A stretch of 64,000 bases of DNA from JBAXAM01 sp964213355 (GTDB lineage: Bacteria > Pseudomonadota > Gammaproteobacteria > UBA9339). Where the stretch lies: NCBI GenBank assembly GCA_964213355.1, contig CAXOVY010000007.1, forward strand, positions 1 to 64,000, given 5' to 3'. Both the position numbers and the translations under genes were made by a program. A model generated the notes under the pieces. That model was not told the origin of the DNA, made no database searches, and worked only from the letters and a program-made list of their open reading frames with translations. Below, one piece after another: positions 28,091-35,986 of this stretch (its first letter is position 1; every line of letters starts with the position of its first letter).

Positions 28091-28603
28091 ATGCTAAAAA
28101 CTCTATATAAAATTTTTAAAACAGGTATAGTAACTGAGCCTCTGCCACAAGGCAAAACTACCGCTTTCAAGAAGATCGGTGATAATTGCAGAAAAATCAT
28201 CGATGCCAGATTTGCTGGCAGTTTAGCAATTCGTCATATTGACGCCGGCTCCTGCAGTGGTTGCGAATTAGAAATCCATGCACTAAATAATCCATTTTAC
28301 GATATTGAACGTTTTGGTATTTACTTCGTTGCCTCGCCCCGGCATGCTGATTTACTTTTGGTAACTGGGCCAGTCTCACGTCATATGGAAAGCGCGTTAA
28401 TTACCACCTACAATGCAACGCCTGATCCAAAACTTGTATTGGCAGTTGGTGATTGTGGTGCCTGTGGCGGTGAATTTGGCTGCTCTTATGCTTGTGCTGG
28501 CTCCATAGCAAATGTAATTCCAGTTGATGGTATGATTACTGGATGCCCACCAACACCAACAAATTTGCTCCAAGGTATTTTAGAATTGCTTGAAAAAAAT
28601 TAA
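28091..28603 (+). CDS. hyfI: Hydrogenase-4 small-subunit-like protein (NuoB family), 4Fe-4S
   Basis: A 170-residue NuoB/HycG homologue. The proximal [4Fe-4S] cluster ligands are retained: CSGCE (Cys55, Cys58), GDCG (Cys122) and GCPPTP (Cys152). So the terminal electron-transfer cluster is present even though the adjacent large subunit has lost its NiFe site, as in complex I NuoB/NuoD. It begins three bases after hyfG. The gene ends directly at the target duplication of the outer insertion sequence (28604). The ferredoxin-like subunit HyfH, which normally feeds this cluster, is not encoded in the operon. Confidence 0.92.
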   Translation: MLKTLYKIFKTGIVTEPLPQGKTTAFKKIGDNCRKIIDARFAGSLAIRHIDAGSCSGCELEIHALNNPFYDIERFGIYFVASPRHADLLLVTGPVSRHMESALITTYNATPDPKLVLAVGDCGACGGEFGCSYACAGSIANVIPVDGMITGCPPTPTNLLQGILELLEKN

Positions 28604-28743
28604 CTCAACACAGATCTTCACGGTTATAAATTAGTATAGATTAGACTTCTTTCAAAACTTTGATTTTTTAGTTTTGTAAATCTTGCGCAAATGAATTAGC
28701 CAGTTGTTTATTTTAAACTGAACCTAAACCTAAACCTTTTTTC

Positions 28744-28817
28744 GGTAGGCGCAGGCTTCAGCCTGCGTTTTTAGTATTGCTCCAAACTCAACACGCAAGC
28801 TAAAGCTTGCGCCTACC
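28744..28817. repeat. REPIN-like pair of inverted REP palindromes
   Basis: Two hairpin-forming units face each other: CGCAGGCT-TC-AGCCTGCG (within 28744-28767) and CGCAAGCT-AA-AGCTTGCG (within 28794-28817). They are extended by outer arms GGTAGGCGCA and GCGCCTACC that pair with each other. This is the architecture of REP doublets mobilised by RAYT transposases. No RAYT gene is present in the window. Confidence 0.75.
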
Positions 28818-28834
28818 AATATTTTAGGCTTCTT

Positions 28835-29673
28835 TTAAAACCCTTGCTGTACCAATTCATAGTTATAAATCCCCGCAATTAGATTGAACCTAAGACCAAA
28901 TCGCTTTCGTCGATTACGATATTTATCAGCAATAATTTTAAATCGCTTAAGCATACCAATAACATTTTCGTTTAGAACCCGTTGACTCGATAACTTTTTA
29001 TTCTCGCTTTTATCCTTAAAAGTTAACGGATGTTTCTTAGTTTTTTTCTTCGGCAACCTACTGTTAACATGTATTTTATTTAATCCCTGATAGCCAGTGT
29101 CTGTAAGAACTTCTGTGTTTGTTAAAAATCTGACTCCTGATTCTTTGAACAGTCGAAAATCATGGCGTTTACCATTGCTAAAATTAGTACAAATCACCAC
29201 CTGACTAACTTTGCTTACTACTATCTGACTCTTTATAGTATGTCTTTTCTTTTTTCCTGAGTAAAAATACCGTTGTTTTTTTTAGGCCTTTGGATTGGTG
29301 TTTCGCTAGCATCGACTAAAACAACCTCATATTCCATATCGCTTTTTAGCAAAGCCTTGCGCCCAGGTAAACTAAAAGCTCTACTTTTTATAAGAGTATC
29401 TTCAACCCATCTGATTATTTTATACGCATTACTCTCGCTTAAATCATAGCTCTTGCTGATATGAAAATAGGTTCTATATTCCCTTAAATATTCCAAAGTC
29501 ATCAACAGCATATCTTCTATACATAGCTTGTTCGGTCGTCCTCCCAATGATTTCTTTTGTTTATGAGCGTTTTGAAGTAAACCAACCATCTTTATAAATG
29601 TAGGTTTCTTAACTCCAGTTAACCTTCTAAACTTCGGTAACGGTAGTTCTGCAATTGATTCCCATTTCATCAT
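28835..29673 (-). CDS. IS5-family DDE transposase in two overlapping frames
   Basis: Two minus-strand frames together encode one transposase of about 280 residues. The first (29673 down to 29233) has the N-terminal HTH region (LPLPKFRRLTGVKKPTFIKM) and the first catalytic Asp (VVLVDASETPIQRP). The second (continuing to 28835) has LTDTGYQGL with the second Asp and NENVIGMLKRFKI with the catalytic Glu. The frames join near a run of eight A residues on the coding strand (29276-29283). In this family, paired frames are often joined by programmed slippage; alternatively the gene is a frameshifted pseudogene. Both readings are possible. Confidence 0.8.
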
Positions 29674-29741
29674 TCCCCCCTTTCTTGTACTTAGACATGT
29701 ATATTTTGCTACGAAAAATGGGGTTTTGAAAGAAGTCTATT

Positions 29742-30476
29742 TTATGTGTTGCTGGCGGCGGTAATTGTGAGGGCGCGTCCATCAAGCCAAGGTATTTTTA
29801 TTTTTTCAAATCTTTTCATTGCTGATAATAATTCAGGTAAATTTCTTTTCTTTTTCATAAAAACTAACGCATTACCATTCTTGATTTCTATACTGCCGTT
29901 GTTATTAATAAATTTCTCATACAGTGTCTGAGGAGTGTTATGCTCATATCCAGTTAGGTCATTGGCCAAAACACGATATAGATTATAAGCGAGAATTGAC
30001 ATCGTTAAATCAAAATCAACTTTAATTACCATCGAAGATGATACTTTATTCAAATGAAAAAAATGTGTTTGTTCAGAAATGCTTTTTTCTACCAACCATC
30101 TCCTTGCGTATTTTCTCAATACTTGTTCTACTCCTAATTTAAAATCATTGGTAATAATTAATGCTGGTTTTATCTTTCCATGTCCAGTTATTGCAATTTG
30201 CCTGATATTTTTGTTGTACCCTTTTAATAAAATGGTTTGGTCTGCAACATTTAATTCTCTGGTTTTGTTACCAGAGGATTGAACTCGTACTTTTTTCCAT
30301 AAATCTGCTGGAAGCTGATTTAACTCATCGACAATATTTTTTCCTCTTCTTCTAATGGTGATAAATTTAGTTTTGTTGTCGTCTAGTTTGCTCAGATTCT
30401 CATAGGTAGTGAATTTACTATCGAATACAAGATAATTGATGTTCTGTTTTCCTGATTCTTTTGCATATTCCGATCC
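29742..30476 (-). pseudogene. C-terminal half of the outer IS transposase (cut by IS21)
   Basis: Reading the minus strand from the IS21 junction (30476) gives an uninterrupted frame of about 240 codons to a TAA at 29742. It carries the rest of a DDE transposase: YLVFDSKFTTYENL (second Asp) and RWLVEKSISEQTHFFHLN (the Y-x-x-R-W-x-x-E-type catalytic Glu region). There is no start codon of its own near the junction. The N-terminal half is at 33243-34271. Together about 590 residues, IS1634/IS4-like. Confidence 0.8.
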
Positions 30477-30568
30477 AAATCGATCAATGATTCCAGTCCA
30501 AACCGATCAGTAATTCCAGTCCAAATCGATTAACGATTCCAGTTCAAATCGATCAAAACTTTCATGTC
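30477..30568. repeat. Left-end array of four 23-bp IS21 repeats
   Basis: Copies start at 30477, 30500, 30523 and 30546; the second is ATTCCAGTCCAAACCGATCA plus GTA. They differ at a few positions. They are the expected multiple IstA-binding sites at an IS21 end. Directly abutting repeats without spacers exclude a CRISPR array. Confidence 0.88.
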
Positions 30569-30657
30569 GAATGACCCACAATAATCAGATTTAAAACCTG
30601 ATTGTTTTTTCAAAATAAGTTGTACTTCCAAGATTAATTAAAATTTGGAGATACAAA

Positions 30658-32199
30658 ATGAGAGGTCATATAACAATGAGAAAAATTCGGGAAATATTAC
30701 GTTTAAAATTTGCTCTTGAAATGGGAAACCAAAAAATCGCCAATAGTTTGGCAATTAGCAGCAGTACTGTACATGAATGTTTGCGCAGGGCTAATTTAGC
30801 TAATCTTAGCTGGCCGCTGCCAGATAACATAGATGATGAGATATTGGAGAAACAGCTTTACTCTCCGCCAAGACAAGCAATACCAAAGGAAGAGCGAGGT
30901 GAGTTGGATTGGTCTAAAATTCATGATGAGCTAAAACGCAAACACGTAACGTTAATGTTACTGTGGAACGAGTACAGAGAATCGTATCCAATGGGAATAG
31001 GCTACAGTCGGTTTTGCGATCTTTACTTGCTATGGAAAAAGCCATTAGACACATGGATGCGTCAAGATCATAAAGCTGGCGAAAAAATGTTTGTCGATTA
31101 TGCAGGAGGCACTATTCCTATAAGCGATGGGCAAGGCTATATACATCAAGCACAGATTTTTGTTGCTGTGCTTGGCGCGTCTGGATACATCTACGCTGAA
31201 GCGACAATGACACAATCTTTGCAGGATTGGATAGAGTCACATTGTCGAGCTCTTAAATTCTTCGGCGGTGTTCCAGAGATATCGGTGCCTGACAATTTAA
31301 AAAATTGCACTGTCCTTGCCCATCGCTATGAGCCAGATATTAACCCAACTTATCATGACCTGGCAAAGCATTATGGGTTTGTAGTTATGCCTGCGCGCGT
31401 AAGAAAACCAAAAGATAAAAGTTTGGCGGAAAAAAGCGTACAAATTATACAGTACCAAATTCTAGCAAAATTACGCGATCAAACTTTTTTTAGTTTGGTA
31501 GAAGTAAATGAACCGATAGCAATTTTATTGAAAAAAATTAATTCGCAAGCTTTCCAAAAATTATCAGGATCACGGTTAAGCCAATTTGAGAAGTTAGATA
31601 AACCAGCTTTAAAACCACTACCAAGCACGCCCTACAAATTCGCTGAATGGGCAAAGGCAAGACTGGGTCCTGATTATCATATTGAATTGGATAAACACTT
31701 TTACAGCGTTCCGTATACTTTTATTAAAAAAATTTTGGATGTGAGATTTACTGATCAAACAGTTGAAATTTTTTATCGTTCAAAAAGAATAGCGGTTCAC
31801 ATGCGCAGTTACATACATAGACGACATACAACATTGAAAGAGCATATGCCTAAGGCTCATCAGAAATATGTCGAGTGGACTCCGGAACGAATTATTAATT
31901 GGGCTCGAAAAATAGGAATGGCAACAGCGCAATTAGTTGAGAAAGTTATCGAAACTAAAGAGCATCCACAATTAGCCTTTCGTGCATGCCTTGGGATCCT
32001 GCATCTTGGTAAGAGCTATACTGAACTACGGTTGGAAGCAGCATGTGTCCGCGCTTTAAAAATAGGAGCCTACAGTTATCACAACATAGCGTCTATTCTA
32101 AAAAATAATTTAGATAACGTGCCAGTAAGTTCATCGGAAACTTTAACAGCAACAAAAGAAGAACATGAAAACATTAGAGGAGGTGATTATTTTGAATAA
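30658..32199 (+). CDS. istA: IS21-family transposase IstA
   Basis: DDE transposase of 513 residues. An N-terminal HTH (EMGNQKIANSLAISSSTVHE) is followed by the rve integrase core with catalytic residues in FVDYAGGTIPI (Asp), VPDNLKNCT (Asp) and KSLAEKSVQ (Glu), and a C-terminal Mu-like beta barrel (LDKHFYSVPYTFI). A GGAG Shine-Dalgarno lies eight bases before the ATG. The frame is intact, so the element may still be active. IstA acts with the ATPase IstB encoded 138 bases downstream. Confidence 0.92.
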   Translation: MRGHITMRKIREILRLKFALEMGNQKIANSLAISSSTVHECLRRANLANLSWPLPDNIDDEILEKQLYSPPRQAIPKEERGELDWSKIHDELKRKHVTLMLLWNEYRESYPMGIGYSRFCDLYLLWKKPLDTWMRQDHKAGEKMFVDYAGGTIPISDGQGYIHQAQIFVAVLGASGYIYAEATMTQSLQDWIESHCRALKFFGGVPEISVPDNLKNCTVLAHRYEPDINPTYHDLAKHYGFVVMPARVRKPKDKSLAEKSVQIIQYQILAKLRDQTFFSLVEVNEPIAILLKKINSQAFQKLSGSRLSQFEKLDKPALKPLPSTPYKFAEWAKARLGPDYHIELDKHFYSVPYTFIKKILDVRFTDQTVEIFYRSKRIAVHMRSYIHRRHTTLKEHMPKAHQKYVEWTPERIINWARKIGMATAQLVEKVIETKEHPQLAFRACLGILHLGKSYTELRLEAACVRALKIGAYSYHNIASILKNNLDNVPVSSSETLTATKEEHENIRGGDYFE

Positions 32200-32285
32200 G
32201 GGGACGCTGTCCCCTTAAACCCCTGAAGTATTTAGAGACGTAACTTGTAATTGATGAGGCGGGATTAGCCGCCTCAAGTTACGTC
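32198..32285. repeat. Two strong hairpins between istA and istB
   Basis: Hairpin 1 (32198-32216): AAGGGGAC-GCT-GTCCCCTT, a perfect 8-bp stem overlapping the istA stop. Hairpin 2 (32237-32285): outer arms GACGTAACTTG and CAAGTTACGTC, inner arms GAGGCGG and CCGCCTC around a 6-base loop. IS21 elements usually have overlapping or adjacent istA-istB genes, so this 138-base structured spacer is unusual. It could control istB expression or be an inserted palindromic element. Confidence 0.8.
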
Positions 32286-32337
32286 ACTGTCATCAGCGCT
32301 TCCGCCTGTACAGTAATTTAATAATATAGGAGAAAAA

Positions 32338-33093
32338 ATGTTAATACATCCAACAATTGAAAATTTAAAAAAACTACGTTTACTAGGAATGGCTAAAGCA
32401 TTAGAAAACCAGCTTGATCAACCGCAAGTAGAAAGTATGAGCTTCGAAGAACGATTAGGGTTAATAATTGACCGTGAAATTTGTGATCGTGAAAATAGAA
32501 AATTACAAACAAGGCTTCGCAATGCAGCTTTAAAACAAACAGCGTCAGTAGAAGATATTGATTATCGCGCATCACGTGGTATTGATAAAAAGCTCGTATT
32601 TACTTTATCTAATTGCCAATGGATAAAAATGCACCGCAATGTTTTAATTATTGGTGCAACTGGTACAGGCAAAACATATCTTGCTTGCGCTTTGGCACAT
32701 AAAGCTTGTTTAGAAGGAAACTCTGTTTATTACAGTCGCCTCTCAAGACTTCTGCCAGATTTGGGTTTAGCACGAGGCGATGGTAGCTATAATAAAAAAA
32801 TGAAACAGCTGGCAAAGGTCGAGGTTTTGATTTTAGACGACTGGGGACTTTCTCCTCTTACAGATGAGCAACGTCGTGATTTATTAGAGCTACTAGACGA
32901 TCGTCATGAAAAATGCTCTACTATTGTTACCAGTCAACTGCCAATTAAACTCTGGCATGAAGCCATTGGAGATAAAACTTTGGCTGACGCTATTATGGAT
33001 CGACTGGTACACAACGCTTATCGGTTAGAATTAAAAGGTGACGACTCTATGCGTAAATTTCGTAATGAAAATCTGAATAAGAGGGATAAATAA
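32338..33093 (+). CDS. istB: IS21-family helper ATPase IstB
   Basis: AAA+ ATPase of 251 residues, related to DnaC, that selects target DNA and activates IstA. Walker A GATGTGKTYLACALAHKA and Walker B VLILDDWGLSP are intact, followed by the sensor-1-like STIVTSQLPIKLWHEAIGD. An N-terminal helical region contacts IstA. An AGGAG sits just upstream of the ATG. The frame is complete. Confidence 0.93.
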   Translation: MLIHPTIENLKKLRLLGMAKALENQLDQPQVESMSFEERLGLIIDREICDRENRKLQTRLRNAALKQTASVEDIDYRASRGIDKKLVFTLSNCQWIKMHRNVLIIGATGTGKTYLACALAHKACLEGNSVYYSRLSRLLPDLGLARGDGSYNKKMKQLAKVEVLILDDWGLSPLTDEQRRDLLELLDDRHEKCSTIVTSQLPIKLWHEAIGDKTLADAIMDRLVHNAYRLELKGDDSMRKFRNENLNKRDK

Positions 33094-33126
33094 CTAAATT
33101 ATAACAAAGGTCTTTCGCTTTGATTT

Positions 33127-33240
33127 TTTTGATCGGTTTGGATCGGAATCGTTAATCGATTTGGACTGGAATTACTGATCGGTTTGGACTGGAATCATTG
33201 ATCGGTTTGAATCGGAATGATTGATCGATTTCATCGGAAT
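33127..33240. repeat. Right-end array of five 23-bp IS21 repeats (inverted relative to the left end)
   Basis: Copies at 33127-33149, 33150-33172, 33173-33195, 33196-33218 and 33219-33240 (the last is 22 bp). Reverse-complemented, they match the left-end units; two of them match left-end units exactly. Confidence 0.88.
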
Positions 33241-33242
33241 AC

Positions 33243-34271
33243 GCATTCTTTATAAAAATCTAAAAATTCTACAACTACATCAGATTCATTATCGTGCCTA
33301 ACCGTTGTATCTCCATATGTGATGATACCAGTATCAGGGTCTTGTGCTATAGCAGCTAAAATGCTGGATAATGCTTTATGTCTCGTGCCAGACCAGTTAT
33401 TTTCTAAGTGAGAATCGTCTCCCCAATAGGGAACCGCTACAAAATCTAAATTCGCTGTATCCGCCAAAAGCCCTGTCTTTTGCCATAATTGATATAACTC
33501 TTTTAAAAAAGATATATTCATCTTTCGCGTTATGCGATGAGAATAGGAAGAAAACCATGCGGTTTTTGGCAAAACATTTAATCCAGCAAAAAAACCACTA
33601 CCTCTATCCATGCACCATAAATCATCAGTAGTATATCTCCTCACGTTAGATAATTTCAGGGCAATGAAACTCAATATTGCGCTAATTTTTGGAATTGTTT
33701 TTGTTTCTGGAAATAATGAATTGGTAATAATTTTATCAAGCCCTAAATCAATAATATATGGAATGAAGCATAATATGCCAACATTCATTGTATTAAATAT
33801 TTCATCACTATCTCCGAGTAAAACTGCCGTTGGAGCTGGTAATTTAGCTTGAGATAAACTCTCAACTTTGGCGCTTTTACTCCTTCGTGGCAATCTGGCA
33901 AATCCTTCCTTGTTTATTAATTTGTAAATATAGGTCTCAGAAATGTTTTGTTTTTGCGTGTCCAAAATGGTCTTTATATCTGGCACTGAAAGATATTTTT
34001 TCCTCAGCGCAATGATAAGTTGATCTATATTATTTCCGTATTCTTTTGCCGGTCGACCAATGGTTGATGGTGCAAAAAATCGCTCTTCAAGCTGTTTTGT
34101 GTCGAGTTGTTTGATGGCGCTGGCAAAGCAGTATATGGAATTTTCCGTATAACCAAATCGTTTTGCTATTTCACGCGCTGATAGCTTTTCATAAAAATAG
34201 GCGCGCAGCGCTTCATACTGTTTGTGCAAAGGATAATTGGGATTATCAAAAAAATTATAAGTGGTATCCAT
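33243..34271 (-). pseudogene. N-terminal half of the outer IS transposase (cut by IS21)
   Basis: About 340 codons from ATG 34271. The N-terminus has an HTH region (SAREIAKRFGYTENSIYCFA), then a GRPAKEYG linker, and the first catalytic Asp region LLADTANLDFVAVPYWGDD. The frame runs through the GCAT duplication and stops a few codons inside IS21 (33231). The rest of the gene is at 29742-30476. Removing IS21 and one GCAT copy leaves the halves one base out of frame, so the gene may have been frameshifted before IS21 arrived. Confidence 0.8.
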
Positions 34272-34540
34272 AGTTATAAACCTATATTAATTTCGACCGT
34301 GAAACGATAGTATTATACTGGTTAAAATATGAACATGTCAAGCGCGTTATGCGTAAATCCTTTTATTTAAGCCATCGTTTACGGCTATGGCAAGTATAGT
34401 GAATGATTTTGAAAATGGCATGATGATAATAAATAGGATTTATTAATAGAGGTTTTTTGCTGGTAGAAAAATCCTGGTGACGATAACATGTTGATTCATA
34501 TAAACTTTATTACGTTGCGTTTAGGCAGAAGCGGTATTGT
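34272..34540. other. Gene-free right arm of the outer IS
   Basis: About 270 bases between the transposase start and the right inverted repeat. AT-rich; presumably the transposase promoter region. A TATACT hexamer at 34543-34548 lies in the inverted repeat and could provide outward transcription into the MFS gene. I see no gene or RNA structure here. Confidence 0.5.
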
Positions 34541-34586
34541 TCTATACTAATTTACAGCGTGAAGATCCGTGCTCAATGAGGTTTCC

Positions 34587-35855
34587 TTGATTAAAACTAG
34601 AAACACTATTACTACCGACTGGATAATTTGCACTCTAGCTGCAATTTTTTATTGCTACGAGTATTTACTGCGCATGGAACCAAGCGTTATGGTTACAGAA
34701 TTAATGCACGAATTTCAAGCAAACGCGACCGAACTCGGTACCCTTTCTGCATTTTACTATTTTATTTATACACCAATGCAAATTATCGTTGGTTTATTAT
34801 CAGATTTATATGGACCGCGAAAAATTTTAACTTTGGCTGTAATTGCTTGTGCAGTTGGCAGTTATATTTTTGGCATAGCACATACCCTACCAATTGCAGC
34901 TATCGGTAGATTGTTGATTGGTTTTGGCAGCGCCTTTGCTTTTGTGACTGTCTTAAAGCTTGCTGCTTCCTGGCTACCGCAACGCTTTTTTGCTCTGTTT
35001 GTTGGACTGGCAACTGCACTGGGTATGCTTGGAGGAATGGTTGGTAGCATCGTTCTTAGCTCATTGGTTCACAGTATCGGATGGCAACAAACGATAACCG
35101 TTGGTACGGTCTTAGGTGTAATTCTTACGCCAATAGTCTGGTTAATAATTCGCGACAAACCAGAAACAGCGCTACAAGAAAACAATACCCCAAAAACAAA
35201 ACCACACTACCTAGAAACGTTTGTTGGTCTTTTAAAAATTTTAAAAAAACCACAAATGTGGCTCAATGGTTTCATCGCTTGTTTAATGTATTTATCATTA
35301 TCACTATTTGCTGAGCTTTGGGGTAATTCGTTTTTAGCGAATGTTTATCATTTGCCAACAGAGAGTGTGGCTACTGCTAACTCCATGGTATTCTTAGGGT
35401 GGCTAGTTGGTGGACCACTAATTGGCTATATTTCTGATATAACTTGCACCAGACGAATTCCAATTTCAATCGGTTGTTTGTTATCTGCACTTACAATAAG
35501 CTTAGTTATTTATTTTCCACAAATGAATATCAGCTTGCTCTACCTGTTGTTGTTTTTATTCGGCATCTTCTCTAGCTTCGAAGTTTTATGCTTTGCTATC
35601 AGCCGAGAAAACAATCCAGATAGTCTCGTAGCTACTGCTTCATCATTTACTAATCTATTAACTATGGCAGGCGGCATCGTTTGCCAACCATTAGTCGGAA
35701 AAATTCTTGACCTATTTTGGTCTGGTCAAACACACAGCGGTGATCGTATTTACTCGGCAATTGATTACCAATATGCTTTAACAATTTTACCGCTAGCATT
35801 TTTGTTAGGATTTATTTTAACTTTTTGGTTAAAAGAAACCCGCAATAAAAAATAG
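34587..35855 (+). CDS. MFS family transporter
   Basis: A 422-residue, 12-helix major facilitator. The loop 2-3 motif is present as GLLSDLYGPRKIL, the N-terminal half has LRMEPSVMVTELM, and loop 8-9 has GYISDITCTRRIP. The substrate is unknown; this subgroup is common in Legionellales. The start is TTG at 34587: GAGG lies five bases before it, and any GTG further upstream (34569) would be inside the insertion sequence end. Before the IS inserted, this start lay only about 15 bases after the hyfI stop, so the gene was probably the last member of the hyf operon. A formate or other anion transporter role is conceivable but not shown. Confidence 0.85.
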   Translation: MIKTRNTITTDWIICTLAAIFYCYEYLLRMEPSVMVTELMHEFQANATELGTLSAFYYFIYTPMQIIVGLLSDLYGPRKILTLAVIACAVGSYIFGIAHTLPIAAIGRLLIGFGSAFAFVTVLKLAASWLPQRFFALFVGLATALGMLGGMVGSIVLSSLVHSIGWQQTITVGTVLGVILTPIVWLIIRDKPETALQENNTPKTKPHYLETFVGLLKILKKPQMWLNGFIACLMYLSLSLFAELWGNSFLANVYHLPTESVATANSMVFLGWLVGGPLIGYISDITCTRRIPISIGCLLSALTISLVIYFPQMNISLLYLLLFLFGIFSSFEVLCFAISRENNPDSLVATASSFTNLLTMAGGIVCQPLVGKILDLFWSGQTHSGDRIYSAIDYQYALTILPLAFLLGFILTFWLKETRNKK

Positions 35856-35986
35856 AAAAACTCGGGTCAAAAAAAATAACTAGGCAAATTGTTTTTATTG
35901 TTCTAAAATATAGTCCTGTATTTTTTTATAATATGGAAAAATTACAGACGTTTGTTCACTTTATTAAAATTTTTTGGAGATTAAAC

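Larger units (their letters stand above)
28643..29738. mobile_element. IS5-like element inside the outer IS
   Basis: The 16-base ends AGACTTCTTTCAAAAC (28643) and its exact reverse complement (29723-29738) are flanked by ATT on both sides (28640-28642, 29739-29741), a 3-bp target duplication. A second, imperfect copy of the left end (AGGCTTCTTTTAAAACCC) lies at 28826-28843, overlapping the transposase stop. So the basic unit may be 28826-29738, with 183 bases of extra DNA, including a REPIN-like structure, carried at the left. It inserted immediately after the stop codon of the outer transposase. Confidence 0.8.
30477..33242 (+). mobile_element. IS21-family element inserted in the outer transposase gene
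   Basis: Contains istA and istB. Both ends consist of tandem 23-bp repeats beginning ATTCCRRT: four copies at the left (30477-30568), five inverted copies at the right (33127-33240). The element is flanked by the 4-bp duplication GCAT (30473-30476 and 33243-33246), typical of IS21. Length about 2.77 kb. Insertion split the outer IS transposase gene. Confidence 0.88.
28609..34571. mobile_element. Outer insertion sequence (IS1634/IS4-like) interrupted by an IS5-like and an IS21 element
   Basis: Terminal inverted repeats of about 30 bases flank the region. The left end starts CACAGATCTTCACG (28609) and the right end, reverse-complemented, starts CACGGATCTTCACG (34571); both continue with TAAATTAGTATAGA. 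They are bordered by a 5-bp target duplication CTCAA (28604-28608 and 34572-34576). Subtracting the two inner elements leaves about 2.1 kb containing one split transposase gene, a normal size for this group. The element inserted one base after the hyfI stop codon and just before the MFS gene's ribosome site. Confidence 0.85.

Noticed and set aside
30477..30568. CRISPR-like array
   Set aside because: The 23-bp repeats abut directly without spacers and mirror the repeats at the other IS21 end.
34569..34586. GTG start for the MFS transporter
   Set aside because: This GTG is within the terminal inverted repeat of the outer insertion sequence; the TTG at 34587 has a proper ribosome site.
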